Assembly (NCBI GenBank): GCA_030386875.1 | Contig: CM059570.1 | Location: 33,099,422-33,163,421, forward strand | DNA length: 64,000 nucleotides | Source: Morinoia aosen | Taxonomy: Eukaryota > Arthropoda > Malacostraca > Amphipoda > Talitridae | Reading direction: 5' to 3' | Part shown: positions 43,535-55,149 of the stretch, piece by piece | Position numbering within the stretch: the stretch's first letter is position 1 | Layout: every line of letters starts with the position of its first letter | Position numbers and translations under genes: made by a program | The notes under the pieces: generated by a model | Seen by the model: the letters and a program-made list of their open reading frames with translations, nothing else | Database searches by the model: none | Told to the model about the DNA's origin: nothing

Positions 43535-45440
43535 AACATTTTAATGTTAGGTTACAAACGATGTGTATGAACTAAAATTAAAATACTTGGAGTGAAGCAC
43601 TTTCGTATCCAAGCGAAAGGTCATTAATGTTAAGTAGTGTCCAACATATTTCACTCTTCCTAGAAATTTACCATCATTTGTCACATTTAAAAAAAAGTGA
43701 TAAACGTCAGTTTTTGTTAAGCTTTATTACACGGTGAAGACAAAATCAGACACTTTCACGTAGAAAAAGGCGTTAAAATCTACGACTCCTCTTATTCCGA
43801 TACCACATCGTTGCTGCAATCAAGTGAGTTCCACACTATCCTCTCTCTCCTACCTATCATTCTTCGAAATGTGCCCCGTTGGACTTCTTAAGTCCTCAAG
43901 ATTATCAAACAAGAGTAAGACAGAATCCAAATTTGTCAATGCAAAAGTTAGCGAGGGAAATGAGTGTGAGTGAAACTCCACGAAGAATATCGTCTAAAAA
44001 AGATTTGAACTTATCATTCGAAGTATAAAACTTCACTTGCTCCCAGAACTCTAAACTGGAAAACGCCTACAGGCTTGAGCAAAGACTTCTCTGAACAACA
44101 TTAAGAAAAGTACACGCAAAAATGACACCGTGCTTACAGATGACAAGCTTTCCTCTGTGAGAGGGAAGTTCTTCGCTGATGTCCAAGACTCCCAAAAAAC
44201 AACTCACAGACGCCGCTCATGACGAGGGCTACCAATTTCAAAACATAAGAATTTTCATTTTTCCTCAACATTTTGAGGAAGCGATCCCAAATTCGAACGA
44301 ATTTAAGCTCGTCCGCTCGAGAAAGTTAAATCGCTTCTACAAAACAAATCCTACATTTTCCATAGAGGTTTTCAAGCCATGTGAGACAGCTCTCCCTATC
44401 GGTTCATTTTGAAAGAACAGATTTTAAAATTTGGTCCACTCCATAGTTCGAAGTCTGGGCTTTAGCCTTCGCAACAACAAACGCTCTGAAACACTCAAAA
44501 AAGCATAGGAGTAAATGTCCCCAAAAATTTCGTCTTCAAGAGTTTCCTAGGCAGACGGTTGCGTGCGAAAGACGTATTGAATTATAAAAGACCATAATGT
44601 ACATTAGGATCCGAATGAAATGTAAGATAGTATGCTCTTTATCGATATGTAAAATACATTTACAAGTCCTTTAGTCCAAGGACTTGTTTCGCAGCATGCA
44701 TATCACTTTCAGATTATTTTTAAAAGGTTTGGATTCCCCTTGTTGACACGCGTAAACAAGAGAATAGAGTTAGCGTTTCAACGGTAACATGACACGAATT
44801 CGTATCGCATGGACCGAATTGCATTGAGAAACGGTGTCAATAAATCGCCTCTGAAATGAAATGTTTAGCCAGCCGTCACCATTGAACAGGAACGGGCTGC
44901 ATCAGACAGAAGAGCACTCTACTCCATCGTCCATAACAAGATATAGCGAGACACGGCATCGCTGTTTGCACAGGATTATGAGGCCGTCGATGATGGAGAG
45001 AAAACATCCTCTGTATTTCACAATTTCCGATATTCTGCGTCCGGAACTGATTGGTTGGTGAAGCACCAAATGAAATTTGAGCTGTGATACGAAATATTTT
45101 CAACACAGTACGAAGATTCAAGTTCGAGAATTTTTCCTAATGGCAAAAAAATTTTTAGCAACCCATATTAACGTAATAATGTACAAGTAAAATAAAAATG
45201 GCATCCATCAAAATTTGTTCGTTCTCTTGAACTACGTAACACTGTAGAGGAAGTATTATTTCACAGCTTAGAAATACATGCGTTGCCTGAAGGTAACATC
45301 TCAAACCACCATTCTTGGTTCGTTTTAGCGATTTAGGTTCTCATGTGAGCTTCAATATAATTTTAGAAGGTACCTTTCACGTTAGCCTCATATACATGCT
45401 GGTCATGCGTAACTCCCAACATACTAACTCAAATTTATTT
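43535..45440. other. Gene-free stretch
   Basis: Nothing supported. The ORFs of 66-81 codons show no motif. Confidence 0.4.
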
Positions 45441-45444
45441 TAGG

Positions 45445-45822
45445 TAAGATACGTTAGTTTAAGCCTCTTCAATCATAACTGAGGTGCCTTCCTTACCAAG
45501 AGAGGAAGGAAAAAAGGATAATATTTAGAAGGGAATTGAGGGAACAGGGGATCTATGCACAAAGTGCTACCCTACACCCTATGCATGATACAGCAACTGA
45601 AAGGAATTTATGGAACAAGTTGAAAGTTGAAGTAAAAAGTAATATGTCGGTACAATAAGAAAAGGAGAGCAGGGAACTGAAAGAAAGTTGGTCAAACAAA
45701 AAAAAAAAAAACAAGCTGATTCAATAAAAGCAATGACTACGTCACTTTCTGCTCGGGACTACGCATCTTTCTCCTAGGAGCACCAATTCCCACGTGTACT
45801 TAAGTAGAACCTCTCAGAGAGG
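45445..45822 (-). mobile_element. Short retroposon, copy O
   Basis: Diverged full-length member: GTTAGTTTAAGCCTCTTCAA at the tail side, then GAGAGGAAGGA, ATCTATGCACAAAG and CACCAATTCCCACG near the head. Confidence 0.7.
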
Positions 45823-45824
45823 AC

Positions 45825-47735
45825 ACGAGCTGAAAAGCGTGCATCATATCACCAATAACATCAGCGCGAAAAGCTAGGAGTACGTCTGATGAACTGCAGC
45901 TTTTTATTAACACTGCAGCGTTTTATTGAGCTGCATGGAGTCGTTGCACCAATTGATCTGAACTGTAGGGAAGAAGGCGTTTGCAATCTGGAGAGAAGTA
46001 ATCTGAGCAGATCAGTGAACGAGGCAATCTCGTCACAGCGAGAGCGGCTATCCTGATCCAGGAGCCAGAATGATGGTCGGGAGCGCTATGGCAAATGAGG
46101 CTTCGAGCAGTCGCTTAACGGCTGCAGTGGCGCAATCGTCCACTACATCAACGCTAATGATCCCAACCTCAATAAATGGTGGACTATCGATGAGAACCAA
46201 GTACAGGGATTCGCGGTACTTCAGGAATTGAAACGAGAATGCTATATGTTTAGAGTAGAAAAATAAATGTACCAAGTGCATAAATAATTATAATTCACGA
46301 TGCTTTTCCGAAAGGAAAATCGAATTTGGAGTTTCTTCAAACAACGTTCTGCTGCACTTTGACATGCACGCCAAGCTTGGGAATCACGTCAACACCTCAG
46401 AAGCAGAATGCAAAACTGACGTCGATGCTGAGCAGTGACGGCAAACATAGTTAGGCATCAAACCTGGCGCTGATCTGCAGCAACACGAGGAATTTTCTTC
46501 GACGAAGTGAGGGGCTTGATCCTCCAATCTGCTCAGGGCAGCGTCATGTTTGCACACATGCAGAGAGTCGAGACTTTTGCGTTGCCTTTATAGCCGAATA
46601 ATCATATAACCACACGGTAACATAATCATACAGTAGTAGCTCCAGTTCGACTATTGCAGACGTACAGCACAGTTGAAAAAACGGTATAATTTATAAAATT
46701 ACGGGGAGAATCGTTAGCGTTTTTGCGAGAAATATGCACATCTTCTATGAAACTAAGGCAAACATTTGAGTCGAAGATCATTCATTTGGTTAAAAAGCTT
46801 TTCAACTCCAGCAGTTACTTGGCATTGGTTGAACGCAACCACCTTCACACAATGTAAATAATTCAACACACAGTTGATTTCATTTCCAAAATTATTTCGG
46901 AAATTAAATGAGGGGTTTCAAATTGAAAACTCAGGATGAAGCTAAATCCCCATTACTTTCGCAGTCACCTGTAGTGTTAAACTTCTACATAGGGGTAAGA
47001 CTTTTGATAGAAAATATTAGAATCAAATCGAAAAAAAATATAAATATGGAGCACAGGATTAAATCAATATTGGCTAACTACACAACGCGGCGAGTGACAA
47101 ATACCAGAGAAACTCGACACAAAAGTTAATGCAAATAAAAAATCTCGAATTTCATTCTAGAATATGTGAACTAGCAACACGCACGAGCAAATCGTGATTA
47201 CATAAATTGAAGGAAAGAAATGTAGCCGGTCAATGTTAAATTGATGGTGACAAATTATTTTTGAGCGTAGTATGAAAACATTTACGCTTAATTTCAAAAT
47301 AAACATACCTTACAGTGCACCAAACAGTAATTGCCTTACAAAACGAGCCCACCTTGGAGTGCGTTAGAAATTACGGACTTCTCAAATTTCCACTCGCGAA
47401 AAAAATATTATTAGAGCGGTCTGGAATAGAAGTAATTGGGAGGGAGTCCCAGGCAGAACAACAATAAACAATGGTGGAATCTTCATAAAGCCTTTTTTTT
47501 AACTCGTTGACTGCATATTGGCTACAACTAGGTGAATTGCTAATTCTCCTATTTTTTAACCTTTTAAAAACCGTTACCAAATGAGGTAAAATGCCATTTC
47601 GCTATTATATTTCTTATATTTCTTAGAGAAGATAGCATCGTATTCCAGCAGCAAAGTCGATTCCCCAATTCTGATACAACTTAACCAAACCAACCGCAAC
47701 AACCGCGAAAACGTGGTCAACGTGTTAAGTGATCA
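45825..47735. other. Gene-free stretch
   Basis: Nothing supported. ORFs are up to 77 codons, without motifs. Confidence 0.4.
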
Positions 47736-47745
47736 CTCTGTAGGC

Positions 47746-47921
47746 CAGTGTTATTCACTAATTTTTGCGAGAGAGCCACTTCGGTTAAACGCATTGATTT
47801 ATTGAGCCGCAGCTACTGCAAGTTAGCGTTTATTAGATAAATTATATATTAAAAAATTAATTCATAAATTTTTCGAGAACCGTGAAATGAGTCATCGCAA
47901 GCCGCGCAAGGAATAGCACTG
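47746..47921. mobile_element. hAT-type MITE, 176-bp family, copy 1
   Basis: Starts CAGTGTTATTCACTAAT and ends GAATAGCACTG, so the termini are inverted (CAGTGxTATTC). The flanking octamers CTGTAGGC and ATGTAGTC agree at six of eight positions, fitting a decayed 8-bp duplication. A second copy of exactly the same length is at 52331-52506. Confidence 0.8.
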
Positions 47922-47929
47922 ATGTAGTC

Positions 47930-48960
47930 TTTCTGTTTAATTTACATTACCATTGCATGATTGCGCTCCTGTGTAACGGTTAAGACGAGAGGTTGTCATC
48001 GCGTCCGGTTCTGGGTTTCCTTACGTTCCAATTCTGGAGATAATTATTACTTCGAGTATCGATTTTGAGAACATCAATGTTAAAATTAGCATTATAATGG
48101 GAAGTTCATCTCCTTATTGCAATAATGTTATTGAATTTAATAAGTACTAGGCCTTCTTATCATTAAACTCACTATATTTCTGCTCAAGGCCTTTATTTGT
48201 TGCCTCTTGCGATGTGCCTATTAAGTTTAAAGGTTGGTACTCATTCAACACTTTGACCGCAACGTGCGCCGCCAGTGACCTCGGAGGGGATTTTCCTAAT
48301 GCTGCTGACCGACCAGTAGTCACAAACTCAATTGTCACAAATACTTCGTTAAAGCTATATGATGGCACGATCAAGTTAATATTTGCCATGTTCAAAATTG
48401 CTTGCTACAATTGACTTCAAATTTAAGTTGGATATTGAACTTTAGTTTAGCCAATTGCAGTCAAAGTGTAAATAGCGATTGAATTATACTTGAAATGAAC
48501 TAAATGGAATAAGTAGGAAAAAGTATTCAATTTACTGACGAATTCATTAACATAACTATTTTTGCTTGCAATACTCTGTAGTTCTGCCCCCCGTCCCGGC
48601 GCCATTGCCATCGGCCCTACATACTCTAACCGTGAATCCTGCCAGCCTAGTTTTAAAGATCTTTAAATTGTTCTCCTTATGGTACCGGGGGAAAATCTGC
48701 TAGTCTGATACGTGTGTAATGTTATATTGTGAAACTTATGCCTTAATCTGTGGCAAAAATTTTTAAAATCATATAGATAATATGTATTATTTATAACATC
48801 AATTTCAATTTATGCAGCGTATTTTTTGCATTTATGTTAGAAGACAGTCTCCAAACTTGCACTGTTTGGCATGCTTTTACTTTTTAACTAAACACCGAAA
48901 GGCTATAAAGGTGGTAAAATAAAGACTTCTCCCTTTCAAGTCCATAGTTAAACTCAAGTC
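47930..48960. other. Gene-free stretch
   Basis: Apart from the tRNA-like segment noted separately, nothing is supported. Opposed 66- and 82-codon ORFs at 48147-48414 shadow each other. Confidence 0.4.
47968..48020 (+). ncRNA. Possible tRNA-like (pol III A/B box) segment
   Basis: GTGTAACGGTTAAGAC resembles a tRNA D-arm / A box, and GGTTCTGGGTT about 30 bases downstream resembles a weak B box. I could not fold a full cloverleaf with paired acceptor arms, so it is at best a tRNA-derived scrap. Confidence 0.22.
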
Positions 48961-48967
48961 TAACAAG

Positions 48968-49165
48968 TGCACGAAACAACAACTGAATCGCTCACAAAAT
49001 GAATCTACCATAAATTGCGCAAAACAGCAGTGGCGTTACTTACAAAATGACCTAACTTTTACAAAACAGTTCACGCAAAATGAACCTACCATGAGCTGAA
49101 CAAAACAACAATTGCGCTCCCTACAAAATAAACCTAATTCAAACAGTAAAAAGCAGCAATTGCGT
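48968..49165. repeat. Degenerate tandem repeat (about 50-75-bp units)
   Basis: AAAACAACAATTGCGCTCCC-like blocks followed by ACAAAATGAACCTACC recur about four times with variable spacing. Short and old. Confidence 0.5.
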
Positions 49166-49169
49166 CAGC

Positions 49170-49528
49170 ATATGAACTCCATAAGAACTAACACAAAGCA
49201 TGAGACTTTTCAGTCTTCAACTCGAAATTCTGTCCGTGTAACAGGACCAGAAAAACGAGAAACCCTTACACGAGGGGCACAAAAGCACCGAGTAATGCAC
49301 TGCGAGCGCCGGTGTGCGTCTGACAAAAATGCTACGCACCCACAAAAACATCATAAGCTGTCACAGACAAACAACTGCAAAAACGCGGCAGCCGAGCGAC
49401 AGTTAGAGAATTAGCGCAAAAATTTGCGCCAAGTTTACGAGTGAACGTAAGTTTTGGCACCGAAATAAAAGAAGGTCTGATTAGCTGCGAAAACTGATAC
49501 GGCCTTAGAGTGCGTCGCGTGTTTGCTC
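49170..49528. other. Gene-free stretch
   Basis: Part of a 100-codon plus-strand frame (49112-49414) of Asn/Gln/Lys-rich composition that derives partly from the tandem repeat on its left. Not called as a gene. Confidence 0.4.
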
Positions 49529-49530
49529 TA

Positions 49531-50306
49531 CACTGAAAGAAATTTTTGCCTCTCTAAGTGTCTCATGGCTGTTCAGGTGTCTCAAAAATAGCCAGAACGT
49601 CTCAGAAACAGAGTAGATGTCTCATCGGAAGGGCGACACCTCGATGAGTTTGAAGTGTCTCAAAATGCTGCCTATCTTTTATTGGCGATGATAATGTAAT
49701 AGCTTAGTCACCCCTCGAATTGACTTCAGTTATTCAAGTATTCAGTAAATGTAAAACAGATCAAATCAAATTTTTGATACGTACATAACATATCTTTTAG
49801 ACTGTCTAAATGGACTCTTCAGGGGAAGTTACCGCTTAATTGCTATCGCTCTCAGCTGAACGAGAAGTGTAGCTGAAGGCATGAAAAGGCCTAACTGCTG
49901 GAGGCGAATGAAGTTCCCGCAGCAGCTCTTCAGCAGTTAGAGCTAATAATGTTGTCAACAGCAGTATCTATCACTTAGCTAAAGAGTACGTAAGTGTATT
50001 CAAGTTTCTTCATAGCGCTGGAAGCGCCAGCCTTACTTGAAAGTATAATGCTACAGCTCAATATCCGTAGAGTTTTGTGTGAGACATCACTTGTAAATGC
50101 ATCAAACTCAAGCCCAAGTGTCTCATCGATGAGACACTCAGACACTTTTAGTGAGACACTAGAGCGTCCCTAAATCGAGTCTGGAGACACTGGTATGCAT
50201 CCTAATCTTGGGTGTCTCATTGATGATGCCTCTGCGTGTCTCGGTTTTGGGACAAACGTCAGATGCACCTGGGTGTTTCAAAATAGGGCCATTATTTCTT
50301 TCAGTG
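49531..50306. mobile_element. CACTG-terminal DNA transposon, small deletion derivative (776 bp)
   Basis: Ends CACTGAAAGAAATTTTTGCC and GGCCATTATTTCTTTCAGTG form an inverted repeat. TA flanks both sides (49529-49530 and 50307-50308), giving a 2-bp duplication. About a dozen GTGTCTCA or inverse TGAGACAC motifs crowd the two ends. An internal hairpin (CTAACTGCTG...CAGCAGTTAG) lies near 49893-49945. CACTx termini, a 2-3-bp duplication and reiterated subterminal motifs are the architecture of CACTA/EnSpm-type (CMC group) elements. Both ends match the large element at 57236 onward. No coding frame. Confidence 0.88.
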
Positions 50307-50309
50307 TAA

Positions 50310-51065
50310 AAATGGTTACGGTGAACTGCAGGCGACCTAGGTAATTTAAATTTGAGTTTCTGACACCGGTATTATGTAGCTAGCGGGTTCAACTTTTTAA
50401 ACTTGATGTGTCGCTGCTTCCATGATTATTAGGCTTCAATAGTAACGTAAAAGTCAATATAAAATAACAGTGACTGATCTGCAATTGTAAGTGGATAGAA
50501 AAACATCTGGCGGTAAATAAGTGGGACAAAGTTCTAGCGCTCTGTTCATTTAAAAGTTTGATCGAAATAGTCGGTCGACTTTTTGCAGAAGCCTTCAGAA
50601 ATAAACTCAATATCAATAACAACGTGAGGTCTACCACCATATATATAAATTAAGTGTTTATCGCTAAATTAAATGGATGGAAATAAGTAATATCCATTAG
50701 TAACCTAACCTCACGCTATAGTACTAGCTAGAGATGGATCTCATGCTATAGTGTAAGAGACCTCACGCTATAGCAGCACCCTCAAAATTACTTCAAATGT
50801 AATATTATGCTTTAAGTGGAGCTATTATCTTCGTTCCAGCGTGGTAACATTACAGGGTTACATTTGTCACACGGAAAGAACATGAGGCAGGGCTTACAAC
50901 CCTCAAAGTAACGAGCAACTAATGGACGAGGTAGAAACTCCGCCGAAAACTCTGTGGAAAGCCGATGAAGGAGTTCATCGGCCACATGCACCATGCGATA
51001 AACAAAGTAGAAGCAGCACTGAAACTTTTTCAGGCATTGCTGATACTTGTTGGTTGATAACGAAA
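50310..51065. other. Gene-free stretch
   Basis: CCTCACGCTATAG-type 13-bp motifs recur three times near 50708-50776. Otherwise nothing recognised. Confidence 0.4.
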
Positions 51066-51068
51066 GAT

Positions 51069-51282
51069 TAGATCATAGTAGATTATGTTAGTTGAAGTCT
51101 CACTAACCACAACAATAAAGTTTCAAAGGGACAGAAGAAGAACGCACCATTTAGTATGGAGTTAGTCAATTTTAATTGTTAATTCAGTTAGTTCAAGGCT
51201 CTCTATATATACTGACAACAAAGGTGTTGTGAAAAAAGGTGGTGAAAAAAGCGCTGAGAATGAATATTTAGTACAGACTGTC
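51069..51282 (-). mobile_element. Short retroposon fragments, copy P (two adjacent tail-side pieces)
   Basis: The first piece (51069-51163) runs from ATTAGATCATAGTAGATTATG to CACCATTTAGTATGGAG. A second, more diverged piece (51177-51282) restarts at TTAGTTCAAGGCTC and reaches ATATTTAGTACAGAC. Both stop at about the same consensus point, suggesting two 5'-truncated insertions or a local duplication. Confidence 0.55.
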
Positions 51283-51284
51283 AG

Positions 51285-52325
51285 TTACGGGAGAATGCTT
51301 AAATTTCTCATTATTTTATTTTCACGGTAGTTAGGCGAGGGAACGTATTGAAAAAATAAAAATTCATACACTCCCACGCAAGCTCGATGTCTCCGTAGGC
51401 AAGGCAAGATAGAGAACAGTTTTTGAGTGCGAAAGCCTCGTTAAAAGCCCTGAATTCTTCTATACGGAACGACCGCTGTTCAAGAAGTTATGTTTTCTTT
51501 GTTTGCAGACATAAATATAAAATAGAAATAGAATAAATATCAAATAGAAATATAAAATAGAATAAGGCAGAAGTGAGTGCTGGGCCAGCATGGAAGAACG
51601 AAGGTAATGTAACTGAGTCTTACGTTCAGCACTATTGAGTGAGTAAAATTGTCCGAGCGGCACTTCTCTCTCATGCTGCAGTGTCCGCTTCACTCGCATA
51701 AGCTCGTCCAAGTAGAGTACTTAGTTTAGTGTGTTAAGGAAGTCCTTCTGAACGCATAAATATTTTTAAACAATTGCTAGTAATAATATTAACTAATTAA
51801 CGTAAACATGATCCAATACAACTGCGGGTGATAAATGAATGGCATGTATGAACGATTTTCAAAGAGAATGTACTGAATAATATTGTTACTCGCTGGAAAA
51901 TAACAAATTTAAGAAAGTTGTAGTGGTTTTCTTTTTATCAAAGACAAAACGATTCCAAAGACCATGAGAAAAAAGCATACACACTTCGAAGCATGAAACG
52001 AACGGTGAAGAGCTGTTAAGAAATAATATCATTTAGGAACAAAGATTTTATACGACAAAAAATATCCAAAGTACATTTTAATACCGGTATCAATTCTCTA
52101 TCAACTCCTAATGCATGGCGGGTGCACCGAATAAAACATTTCAGCCGATGTAGCGGCGGAATTTGCAGGAGGCAGCATAAGAAGGCGCGGGAAAAAAAGA
52201 CAGAGCACGTCTGATGGCGGGTTAGAGCGGACTGCAGCACGCACGGCGCTCGTTAGTGCCACCGCAGCGAAGCCTCAGGGAGGTATCACTGCTACACAAT
52301 CAATGACGCCAATTCCAACACGCAC
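51285..52325. other. Gene-free stretch
   Basis: Nothing supported. The minus-strand ORFs of 74-83 codons have no motif. Confidence 0.4.
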
Positions 52326-52330
52326 AAGCG

Positions 52331-52506
52331 CAGTGTTATTCACTAATTTTTGTAAGAGCGCCACTTCGGTTAAACGCATTGATTGAGAGAACCGCAGCTA
52401 CTGCAAGTTAGCGTGTATTATGTAAATTATATATTACTTCATTAATTTATATATTTTTCGAGAGCCGTGAATTGAGTCATCGCGAGCCGCGCAATGAATA
52501 CCACTG
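52331..52506. mobile_element. hAT-type MITE, 176-bp family, copy 2
   Basis: Starts CAGTGTTATTCACTAAT and ends GAATACCACTG. The flanking octamers CACAAGCG and CACTAGCT agree at six of eight positions. The interior matches copy 1 (CGCCACTTCGGTTAAACGCA block, GAGTCATCGCGAGCCGCGCA block) with small compensating indels, so the length is unchanged. Confidence 0.8.
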
Positions 52507-52890
52507 CACTAGCTCATCAAGGAATCCTGGTTAGCGTGGGCAATGTAGCATTCAGGAATTTTTAAGGAACTACATTCAACTTCCTCACGAAAGAGAAGGG
52601 TAATGGATTATAATGAATATTCACGAGTATAGGAGTGAACGATTATGCTGGGAAAGTATAATTTGCAACGCTGCGTGACTGGAAACATGCGGTTCCACGA
52701 AAAACTATCTCTTGAAGAGGCACCTCGAACTTTTTATCTAGTGTCACAGTCGTCATTTTGCTGTGTAAACATTGACTTATTGGTAAATTGATCGGGATGT
52801 GAGTAACGTACTTCCTAACATCAAAAAATCTTCATTCCTCATGAAAAACCGCACCTCATTTCAGAGTCATAGTATGTTCTGTAAAGAATC

Positions 52891-53340
52891 TCAAGAGAAA
52901 AAATAACAATAGAAATTCCGCGGCACAAATGTGTGGAGTGCGACGTGAATCTGTGCTGCTTGAATTGAGCTGAGCACACACCCGCCATAAAAATCTATGG
53001 CGTTTTTTTTGTGCATCAAAGACAGCTGCACACCTAGTATTATTTCGTGAATGTGAAATTCAAGACAAAACACAAAATGTCGTGCACTTTCATAAATGCC
53101 ACGTGCGCACAACACTTGATAGGCTGACTTTAAACCTTTTCTTAGTTGTGTCAAGTGGTTTTTATTATAATTAAATTCGTTTGCTGATGAATCCAGAGCC
53201 AACTTCGTTCCCCAAACATGACTTGAAAATTTCATTTTATATTTGAACGAATTTTGTCCCTCAAAGCACCTGTCGAGGTTTCGTAATATTTTTCGATTAA
53301 AATTATCAGGAGAATCATAAGAATAGGTGAAGTCATCCAT
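52891..53340 (-). CDS. Unrecognised 149-codon ORF
   Basis: Uninterrupted minus-strand frame from ATG at 53340 to a stop at 52891. Residue composition is not low-complexity, with mixed charged, aromatic and Cys residues: for example CFEGQNSF near residue 25 and a hydrophobic HEIILGVQLSLM stretch around residue 98. No signal peptide, domain or repeat is recognised. There is no polyadenylation or splice context to favour a gene, and the region is AT-rich. It could be chance, an exon, or a decayed mobile-element fragment. Confidence 0.2.
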   Translation of the reverse strand: MDDFTYSYDSPDNFNRKILRNLDRCFEGQNSFKYKMKFSSHVWGTKLALDSSANEFNYNKNHLTQLRKGLKSAYQVLCARGIYESARHFVFCLEFHIHEIILGVQLSLMHKKNAIDFYGGCVLSSIQAAQIHVALHTFVPRNFYCYFFS

Positions 53341-53460
53341 GCTTAGGTAATTTCAAATTTTGAGGTGATAACGTTCTTCTTTTACTTGAAGTATTAAAAC
53401 TATAGGAAACTACGCAATGATAGCAGAAGTCGCTCGCATAAAATATAACACTAAAGGATG

Positions 53461-53720
53461 ATTGATAAATTATAAGCTATTTAAAACCTCCTTTACTACA
53501 AAAAAGATGTTCAAAGAAAAGAAGGATGAAAACACCATTTAGTTAAGAGTTCAAGCAACGCGGATTCACAAGGCGTGTTCCTCCACTTTCCTGCGCATAG
53601 AAACAGCAAGATGATCAGGAAGGTTAAGAAACAAAAAAAAAAAACTGCAGAAGAAAGTCAGAGATGCTGAAAAACAAGATTGCAATGAAGCGAAAGAAGA
53701 TGGTTCTAAGCAAATAAAAT
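53461..53720 (-). mobile_element. Short retroposon, copy Q (head missing)
   Basis: Runs from ATTGATAAATTATAAGC through ACACCATTTAG to CAATGAAGCGAAAGAAGATGG. The last 100 bp toward the head are absent, which is a 5' truncation. It carries the GTGTTCCTCC...GCGCATAG segment of the L/M/O subfamily. Confidence 0.68.
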
Positions 53721-53724
53721 TATT

Positions 53725-55080
53725 GGTCATTATTGAAAGAAAACAATGCGAAAAAATTCATATCTCTAAAGGCGAAAGTTGAATAAAGAAGTTCGCAGTT
53801 GAAATTACAGATAGCGAAAACGCACTTACGAGTGTTTACAACGTACCGCACACATTCGCAAAATTCGCTGACTCATTCCTCTGTAGCAGATGAGCACTGT
53901 TGGATGCTTATCACTCCTTCAACGGCATTTTCTCGTTGCAGAGGTTAAAAAAAACCGTAACCGTCATTTAAATGCTAATTTCAGCAAAGCTGTATTCATT
54001 GGACAGCAATTAAATTGACAAAAGGAACTCATTCAGAGAAAAAACAAGGAAACATTGGGAAGAAAAAAAAAACACTCGTAAAACCATCCTAATTTTAATC
54101 GAAGCAAGCATCCCCACCATCGGTGCACACGGCAGCAAACCCACACCCACCATTTCGTACCCGCTTTTGACGCAACATTACGAGCAAGATGAGTATCTGC
54201 ACTTTGAATGAATTGACGGCTTTACCGAAAGCAGCAGAGCTAGACGCGAGGGTCTAAGGCAGCCATTCTCAACCTTTTCTCCATTATTGACCTTCTCAGC
54301 TTTATGTATTAATTCCCTCAGCCAAGGGTAAATTTACCCCTGGTCTCGAGAGTAAGTGAAGTATCGCAACACGGGCCCGTAACTGGCACCGCTGCAACAC
54401 GTGTGCCTTTCTTCACCGCACAGATACCAGCCTAAGTTCTCTCAAGTCAACAGTCGCTGCCACTCACGCGCCTCCTGTATTTTTCCATGAGCACAGATCC
54501 ATGAGCACAGATGACCACCTTGTAGGAGCAATTCACAGCCGTAGCAGGACACAGACACTGTGCTCGGTCGAACAGAGGCACGAGCACAGTTTACGGTCGC
54601 AGAGAGGCACAAAATACCCTAGCAGTTTCGAAGAGACACATAATGAAAAACAATAGCCCTAAATTTGAGTGAAATGATAAATGAAGTAATCAATGAATAT
54701 TAATGATTAGCAAGAGTTAAGAAATGCTCTATAAAAACTTATCCTCATCAACATAAACTGGAATTAATGATAAAAACTTGAGCATCATAGTTGAAACACT
54801 GAACATTCGACTAATTTCCACTTGCAGCATGAGTCAATCATCGAAAGTGCATCCAAATTCACGACTGTGATCTTTGAGTTGAATAAATGTAAAAGAGTCA
54901 GAGTAAGAGGTTCCAGGTTTGAGTATACATTACAATAACAAGAGGGATTACAAATTATTTAAAAAATAGAGAGCTGAATTGTGGAATTTTCTGGGCAGAA
55001 GCTTCCGCCACTAAGTACTTAAACTCTTCTGCTTTACAGAAACTTGAGTTACTCACCCCAACAAATATTGCTGCTATACA
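53725..55080. other. Gene-free stretch, with a possible single hAT terminus
   Basis: CAGCCATTCTCAACCTTTTC near 54260 resembles a hAT terminus (CAGxxxTTCTCAACCTTTT), but I found no partner end. GAGCACAG motifs recur between 54480 and 54600. No gene supported. Confidence 0.35.
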
Positions 55081-55085
55081 TAACG

Positions 55086-55145
55086 ATTAGATTATCAGTT
55101 CAGCTCGGGCCTTAACATCTTCTTTCAGGAAATGCTAATTCCGAT
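55086..55145 (-). mobile_element. Short retroposon, copy R (internally deleted remnant)
   Basis: GATTAGATTATCAGTTCAG (tail) is fused directly to CTCGGGCCTTAACATC and GCTAATTCC (head region). The whole middle is deleted. Confidence 0.55.
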
Positions 55146-55149
55146 CAAG

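Noticed and set aside
47968..48020. Functional tRNA gene
   Set aside because: A- and B-box-like segments are present but no acceptor stem or convincing anticodon arm pairs; kept only as a weak tRNA-like scrap.
54258..54330. Possible hAT terminus (CAGCCATTCTCAACC)
   Set aside because: No inverted partner or 8-bp duplication found nearby, so an element cannot be bounded.
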